This document shows, piece by piece, positions 9,375 to 13,334 of a stretch of 13,334 nucleotides of DNA (positions are counted from its first letter, which is position 1; each line of letters starts with the position of its first letter). Position numbers and translations under genes: made by a program. Source of the DNA: Flammula alnicola (Eukaryota > Basidiomycota > Agaricomycetes > Agaricales > Strophariaceae); NCBI GenBank assembly GCA_015499995.1, contig JADNRV010000782.1, positions 1 to 13,334 on the forward strand, given 5' to 3'. A model generated the notes under the pieces. That model saw only the letters and a list, made by a program, of their open reading frames with translations. It was not told the origin of the DNA and did not search any database.

Positions 9375-10029
9375 CCACCCTCATTGTTTTGCGAGCCATG
9401 CTCCATGTCCAGACACCAAAAAACATATCCGTCAGGACATTGGCGCTACCTCAAAAGCGCGACACACCCCACCGTACACCTAGTTTTCGCAATACCACCG
9501 GCATGCTGCATCTCTATTCATCTTCCACACCCTTCTGCTCGTTCTAGATATCAAAAGAGTGACCAGCTTGCTGATACTGTGTTGGAAAATGCGGCTTGTC
9601 TTCGTGAAGCTTGCAACCTCTTCTAAAGCCACCTTCATGTTGTCCTACGAGCACCCCTTTGTGCCCTAGAGGTCGAAATATGGCCCGGCCACTTTCTGCT
9701 ACTTCTAAAATTGACCAACAGCAGTTTCAGAAGGCGAACGACACCCCGATACAATCACAAACCCCTTCCACTTGGCCATGCAGAATCTGAACAATGGGCA
9801 TCCCTGCGCTGTTTTTCAAGTCATGCTGTGTATCCATAAGTGGTTTACTTAGATGGAAATGAGGAGAGATATTAAGCCGCTAGGGGCAAAGATTGCCAAT
9901 ATTGAGATCGCTCCGTCTATCACCTGCAGATCTGCCCAGTGCCCCCTGCCTTAGACCCCACCCGGGCCATCATGCGCCTTGGCTCTGCTGTCCCAGCTGC
10001 TTTGCCAAAGTTTCCAAAGTTTCATTGTA
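9375..10029. other. Gene-free stretch with weak coding-like fragments
   Basis: Two short plus-strand stretches read like protein: one ending LADTVLENAACLREACNLF at 9626, and a 36-codon frame starting MARPLSATSKIDQQQFQ at 9680. Neither has splice signals that link it to a longer frame. They may be remnants of a decayed gene continuous with the small proline-rich ORF to the left. Confidence 0.3.
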
Positions 10030-10206
10030 CAGTCGAACCCCTCATAACCCATACCTCTGGTAACCCATAACCCCTCATATCCCATAGGTTTTAGCGGCTA
10101 CCAAACCGAGATTTACACCAAAATTGACCTCTCATAACCCATAACCCCCCATAACCCATAGCGTGGGCCGTCCACCGCGGGGTATGGGTTAAGAGAGGTT
10201 CGACTG
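10030..10206. mobile_element. 177-bp MITE with pogo/Tigger-like inverted repeats
   Basis: The left terminus (10030-10055) begins CAGTCGAACC and ends AACCCATACC. The reverse complement of the right terminus (10181-10206) matches it at 24 of 26 positions. Both ends are flanked by TA (10028-10029 and 10207-10208), the target duplication of Tc1/mariner/pogo elements, and CAGT-type ends are typical of the pogo/Tigger branch. The interior has no ORF and is filled with copies of CATAACCCATA-like sequence. It needs a transposase from elsewhere, and none of that type is present in the window. Confidence 0.88.
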
Positions 10207-10208
10207 TA

Positions 10209-10538
10209 TATTATCTGGTCGGTGATAGTAGGCCGAGGGGCTACTGGGAACGGAGACGGGCGAAAGATTGACACCGTTCCGACACCCCCTGGGCGTGCGC
10301 ATAAAATACGCCTCTGGTCATCCTTTGTTCAGGATGAACAAGAGATGGGCAGCGGGTCCGCTGCGGAGGCTGGACCCAGCGTTGCATTACGACCGCGGCA
10401 GTGAGACTGGGGAGCGCCTGCGGAGTAATGGAGAGAGAGGTTGACGAGGAGAAACTCCTGCGTCTCGGCAGGGATTAGACTTTTGTAAACCTCTCCGATT
10501 TTTAAATTAAACGGTGGTGTAGTTGTTGTTTGTGCAAG
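10209..10538. other. Intergenic stretch upstream of the small plus-strand gene
   Basis: No supported gene. Short open frames lack motifs. TTTTTAAATTAAA at about 10499-10511, some 30 bp before the proposed ATG at 10539, is the only AT-rich promoter-like sequence nearby. Confidence 0.35.
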
Positions 10539-11076
10539 ATGGTTGAGCCAAACAGCGGGAAATCTTCGTCGCTTTCTTTCTCCCTCAGGCCTCAACGTTT
10601 CAACCGCGATCGCCCTCTGGATTGCTCCGAGGACTATGAAGTGGATTTTTGTTGTCTATTTGCGAGCGGAGCGAGCATCCCTTCTCTAAGGGTGAATGGA
10701 ACGTCGAGTCACTCTTCATTCGTGCTTTTGCATTGGGATAGCCCTCTGCAGCACCCTTATATCCTCCAACCGTCCCGGGTCAGCGTGTTTGGTTCGCTCA
10801 ACTTGACATCGCATTTTGTGTTGTCATCGCAAGATGGTGCCATTGGGAAAAATCTTCAGCAGGACGAGCTCTTGCCCGTGTCACTCAATGCCGTTGCGGG
10901 CACATTGTGCATCTTGGCCAATCCTTCCTTGATCGTCTTACACGCTCAACAAGTTGCCTACAGGTAATCCTTATACTCTATACATATATGCAGAAAATTG
11001 AAGAATTTTCGTGTCTAGATATCCAGAAAAAGGGCAGTCTTTGACTGTGTGTCATGGCTCTAGGATGACGAAGTGA
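10539..11076 (+). CDS. Hypothetical protein, about 160 aa, two exons
   Basis: Exon 1 (10539-10963) starts at ATG (MVEPNSGKSSSLSFSLRP) and reads as a compact globular-looking sequence, including LFASGASIPSLRVNG, FVLLHWDSPLQHPY and ILANPSLIVLHAQQVAYR. Frame 1 hits TAA exactly at a CAG|GTAATC donor. Splicing to GTGTCTAG ending at 11018 removes 55 nt and adds YPEKGQSLTVCHGSRMTK before TGA at 11074-11076. Without splicing the protein ends at 142 residues. No signal peptide, membrane segment or known motif is seen and I do not recognise the family. The end overlaps the proposed start of the MT-A70 remnant in another frame, so this may be the 5' part of a gene cut short by rearrangement. Confidence 0.45.
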
Positions 11077-11780
11077 GCCTTGCCCGCGCCAAGTTGGCGG
11101 ATATGTATTATCGGGAAGGTCTGGTTGGACCGGCCCTCAGAAACTCGGGGTCTTTGACTTCGACTCAAGACACCATCTGGCCTCAATTAAGTTTATATCG
11201 GCCCTCTGGACTGTTCCGAGGACTGCACCACCGCAATCAACATCCTCACTCAAGAAACCGGCTCCCAGCGAGATTCTGCGACTTACGCTCAAGTCTCCGA
11301 TATCGACCTTACGAATACTTCGACCCTTCGCTGGACAGGTCTATCGTCGAAAAATATAAGGAGGAAAGTCGGATGCACACCGCCGACAAAGTCATGATGG
11401 ATACTGAGGTAACTTTTCCTTCTTCGTCTCATCCCAGATATTGATCCAACTTTGCTGAACAGGACCGTAAAAATACTCTCAAGGCGTACGTGTGTGACAT
11501 ACGCGGCAATAATGAGGTCATGCCCCCTACAGCGTGCGCGGTTAACCCGTGGTAAATTAACATCCGCATAATCAAAGTTCGACACGAACAAAACCCACCT
11601 TCATGCTCTGGTTGTGCAGATCCAGAAAGAATGCAGTACGCCGGCCAAAGGCCTCGCTGATTGCGGGTCCATGTCCATTCTTCTGCGTTCCGCACGAGAA
11701 AGGACGGCTGGTGAGAGCGACACGCTGACCGAGTCCAAAAAGTCTGAGTTTGTTTCCAAAGTTCCTTACCAGACAAACGG

Positions 11781-12083
11781 TGACTCACTCAACTCGCTCA
11801 CTGTCAGTGAGTGTGACTGACAACCTCATCCGATTCCACTGGCAGGATTACTGGCGTTTGTAACGGGATAGCCCCTTGCAGCGCCTTGAGTCCAGTTCGG
11901 CTAGGAGAGGTTGGCATTCATCCTGTATTGTCAATGGCGTCCCTCCCTCCATCTTCTAGCAGGATTTCTGGCGTTTGTGACGGGATAGCCCTTTGCAGCG
12001 TCTCGAGTCCAATTCAGCTTCGAGAGGTTGGCGTTTATCCACCTATATTATCAATCGGGTAACGTTATTCAGCCCAACTCCCA
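11781..12083 (+). mobile_element. Solitary left-end fragment of the CACTA/Tnp2 element
   Basis: This 300-bp block corresponds to 3052-3364 of the long element: the ACTCAACTCGCT motif, GTGTGACTGACAAC, the two tandem units (~11842 and ~11959, period 117 bp) and the CCGATTCCACT and CCCTCCCTCCATCTTCTAGC joints. Similarity ends at CAGCCCAACTCCCA near 12083, with no transposase or right end following. It is more diverged than the copies at 1 and 3235, so it looks older, and it sits between the two halves of the MT-A70 remnant. Confidence 0.8.
11797..11811. repeat. Perfect 7-bp-arm palindrome in the solitary left end
   Basis: CTCACTG-T-CAGTGAG, surrounded by several GTGACT/GTGTGACTGAC motifs. The corresponding position of the long element (about 3068-3082) does not keep the palindrome. 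Confidence 0.7.
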
Positions 12084-12319
12084 GTATTTGGGCCCAAACC
12101 AGCAGCAGCACAGTGCGGGATGACCCTCGACAGAAGGACAAGCACATGCGTGTCGACGTTTACGTTGGACTACCTTCAGGAGATCAACGTTCCCTCTCAA
12201 GCAATATGTTTTTCTGTGGGTTGAGAGTGCAGACAGCTGGTTCGCGCGTTGTAAATTAATGTTGGTATGTCCTCGTCTTGTCCACGTGAATCTGTATACT
12301 GTATTTCAACGTATACATT

Positions 12320-13266
12320 TTACAGATATGGCAAGAGACATTGCTGACCCGACACGAAACCCACCAGAGATGTATCCCCTGATTGAGAACGTCTGTCTTG
12401 GATTTCGTCGTCTCGAGGTGTTCGGCAAACCCTTTGGCGGCTTGCTAGTGTTAGTGGAGGAGAGGGCACGGAAGTCGAGGCCGGCGAAGCCTGATGTAGT
12501 CCTTTCGCTGCCCTGATAATCGCCTGAGCAGCAGGAGAATTATTCCTCGCGAACCCCGAAGTCGAGCCCGAGGGCGAGCTCATACGGCCCAATTGCAATC
12601 CAGACGACGAGCCACCGGCAGCACCCGCCGCCGCCATAGCAGCAGCGTACCGCAAGAAGGGCGTATACACCTTGACCTCCAACTCGCAGCTCTGTGCCTT
12701 CAGGATCCTGTCCTCCTTGTCCGTCGTGCCCGCTGGATCATGGAACGGCGACTGGTAGTCTTCTACTACCATTGACGAGTTCGTAGAAGCACCGGTAGCA
12801 GAGAAGCCTGCCCAGCATTGGCACTGGCACTGGGCCACCTGAGCGAAGGCGGAAGCCCAGATTGCCAGTGGCTGATCTCACCCTCGAGCGAGGCGGCTTG
12901 GTCCAGCGTGTACCCACAACAGCAGTCCGGATGGACGATGCGGCTCTTGATGCTCTGCGGAGCTGTGTTAACCTAATAATCAAATAAATATGTGCACTTT
13001 CCATGTTGGAAACACGATAGAAATACAAAAAAGGCACACCGAAAACCTCGCGCCCAGATATGCCTCATCCCTATCAACAGCACGAGCTCCATCTCCTGCG
13101 CCGCAGAGCGCGTGCGTGGCACTTGCACTAGCCGCCGCAGGCCTATGCTCCTCTGCTTCGCAGCATAGTACTCCTCGTGCTGCCGCTGCCACTGCATAGC
13201 CATACCATTCCCATGGCTAAAGTCACCCCCAGCATCGTCTTCGGACCCGTAGCCGTCCTGTTCCAT
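12320..13266 (-). CDS. Hypothetical protein, 250-aa four-exon model
   Basis: Model: complement of 13206-13266, 13153-1 downward i.e. 13040-13152, 12882-12972 and 12320-12807. Introns of 53 (GTATGG...AAGCAG), 67 (GTGTGC...ATTATTAG) and 74 nt (GTGAGA...GGGCAG) give one uninterrupted frame. The N-terminus is acidic (MEQDGYGSEDDAGGD). An Ala-rich part is followed by VDRDEAYLGARFS, IVHPDCCCGYTLDQAASLEG and VEDYQSPFHDPAGTTDKEDR. Then come SCELEVKVYTPFLRYAAAM and an Ala/Gly/Ser-rich low-complexity region. I do not recognise the family and no catalytic motif is visible. The first intron lacks a good pyrimidine tract; without it the initial frame (MAMQWQRQHEEYYAAKQ) would have to shift, implying a pseudogene. 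The last ~35 codons are antisense to the MT-A70 tail, so the true 3' end is probably lost or elsewhere. Confidence 0.45.
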
Positions 13267-13334
13267 CGTGTCAAGCAGCTGCTGCTTTGAAGTTCGTACG
13301 ATTTGAATAGTAGCAATAGTTAGTGAGCACGCAG

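Larger units (their letters stand above)
11054..12432 (+). pseudogene. Broken MT-A70 family (METTL14/Kar4-type) gene
   Basis: The tail after a 61-nt intron (12265-12325, GTATGT...TTTTACAG) reads ADPTRNPPEMYPLIEN then VCLGFRRLEVFGK. This matches the end of the MT-A70 domain in METTL14-type proteins (human: KPVEIFHIIEHFCLGRRRL). Before the intron are coding traces in shifting frames: VFLWV (about 12208) and SADSWFARC. The N-terminal half reads LADMYYREGLVGPALR, PSEILRLTLKSP, YRPYEYFDPSLDRSIVEKY, a 54-nt intron (11409-11462), then KNTLKAYVCDIRGNNEVMP and a TAA at 11553. Lesions: ATG at 11054 is out of frame with the body (one extra base near 11063 would explain it), frame changes near 11300 and 12240, and loss of the central domain, replaced by unassigned DNA and a transposon left end. 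Such proteins are partners in the mRNA N6-adenosine methylation complex; this copy cannot function. Assigning the N-terminal half to the same gene is inference from order, strand and spacing. Confidence 0.62.

Noticed and set aside
9680..9790. 36-codon ORF starting MARPLSATSKIDQQQ
   Set aside because: Too short, with no linked exon and no recognisable motif; described only as a weak fragment.
10041..10165. AACCC-rich repeats as an internal telomere-like tract
   Set aside because: The repeats are irregular, occur in the ends as well as the interior, and lie wholly within a MITE with inverted repeats and TA flanks.
10368..10400. GGGTCC/GGACCC inverted bases suggesting an RNA gene
   Set aside because: Short arms only; no tRNA cloverleaf, anticodon arm or TTCGA-type loop can be assembled.
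11429..11788. Minus-strand 119-codon frame opposite the MT-A70 remnant
   Set aside because: It is the antisense of recognisable plus-strand coding sequence and has no motif of its own.
12738..13037. 99-codon minus-strand open frame overlapping the right-hand gene
   Set aside because: It reads through two likely introns in another frame; the spliced model explains the region better.

Overview
The window looks like basidiomycete (probably Agaricomycete) nuclear DNA. Genes are split by short GT-AG introns of about 44-118 nt, and the main gene is a Tnp2/Transposase_21 (CACTA/EnSpm) transposase of the kind abundant in mushroom-forming fungi. The species cannot be read from the sequence. All splice models are inferred by eye from splice signals and frame continuity.

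Layout. 1-~640 is an internally deleted copy of the transposon; its left part continues beyond the window start. ~870-2270 is a decayed multi-exon plus-strand coding remnant with several frame changes. 2262-2895 is a minus-strand four-exon gene (one intron in its leader) for a 180-residue unknown protein; its leader lies directly against the left edge of the next transposon block. ~3052-8263 is a long copy of the transposon: tandem left-end repeats, a ~900 bp leader, and an uninterrupted four-exon transposase model of 1193 aa (4483-8238). 8264-9087 is AT-rich and empty. 9088-9374 may be a tiny two-exon proline-rich gene. 10030-10206 is a 177 bp MITE with pogo/Tigger-like inverted repeats and TA flanks. 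10539-11076 is a probable small gene of unknown function. 11054-12432 is a broken MT-A70 (METTL14/Kar4-type) methyltransferase-family gene whose centre is lost and which contains a solitary left-end fragment of the same transposon (~11781-12083). 12320-13266 is a minus-strand four-exon gene of unknown function, convergent with and overlapping the MT-A70 tail.

How it fits together. One transposon family appears three times: a long copy with an apparently intact transposase, a deletion derivative lacking 4387 bp, and a lone left end inside a dead gene. The deletion junction sits on a 3-nt microhomology at the foot of a small hairpin, a plausible record of how an autonomous copy becomes a non-autonomous one. 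The termini and target-site duplications of the large element could not be fixed. I found no CRISPR array, rRNA or tRNA, and no clear case of an undescribed biological system; the strongest points are the transposon family structure, the MITE and the broken MT-A70 locus.
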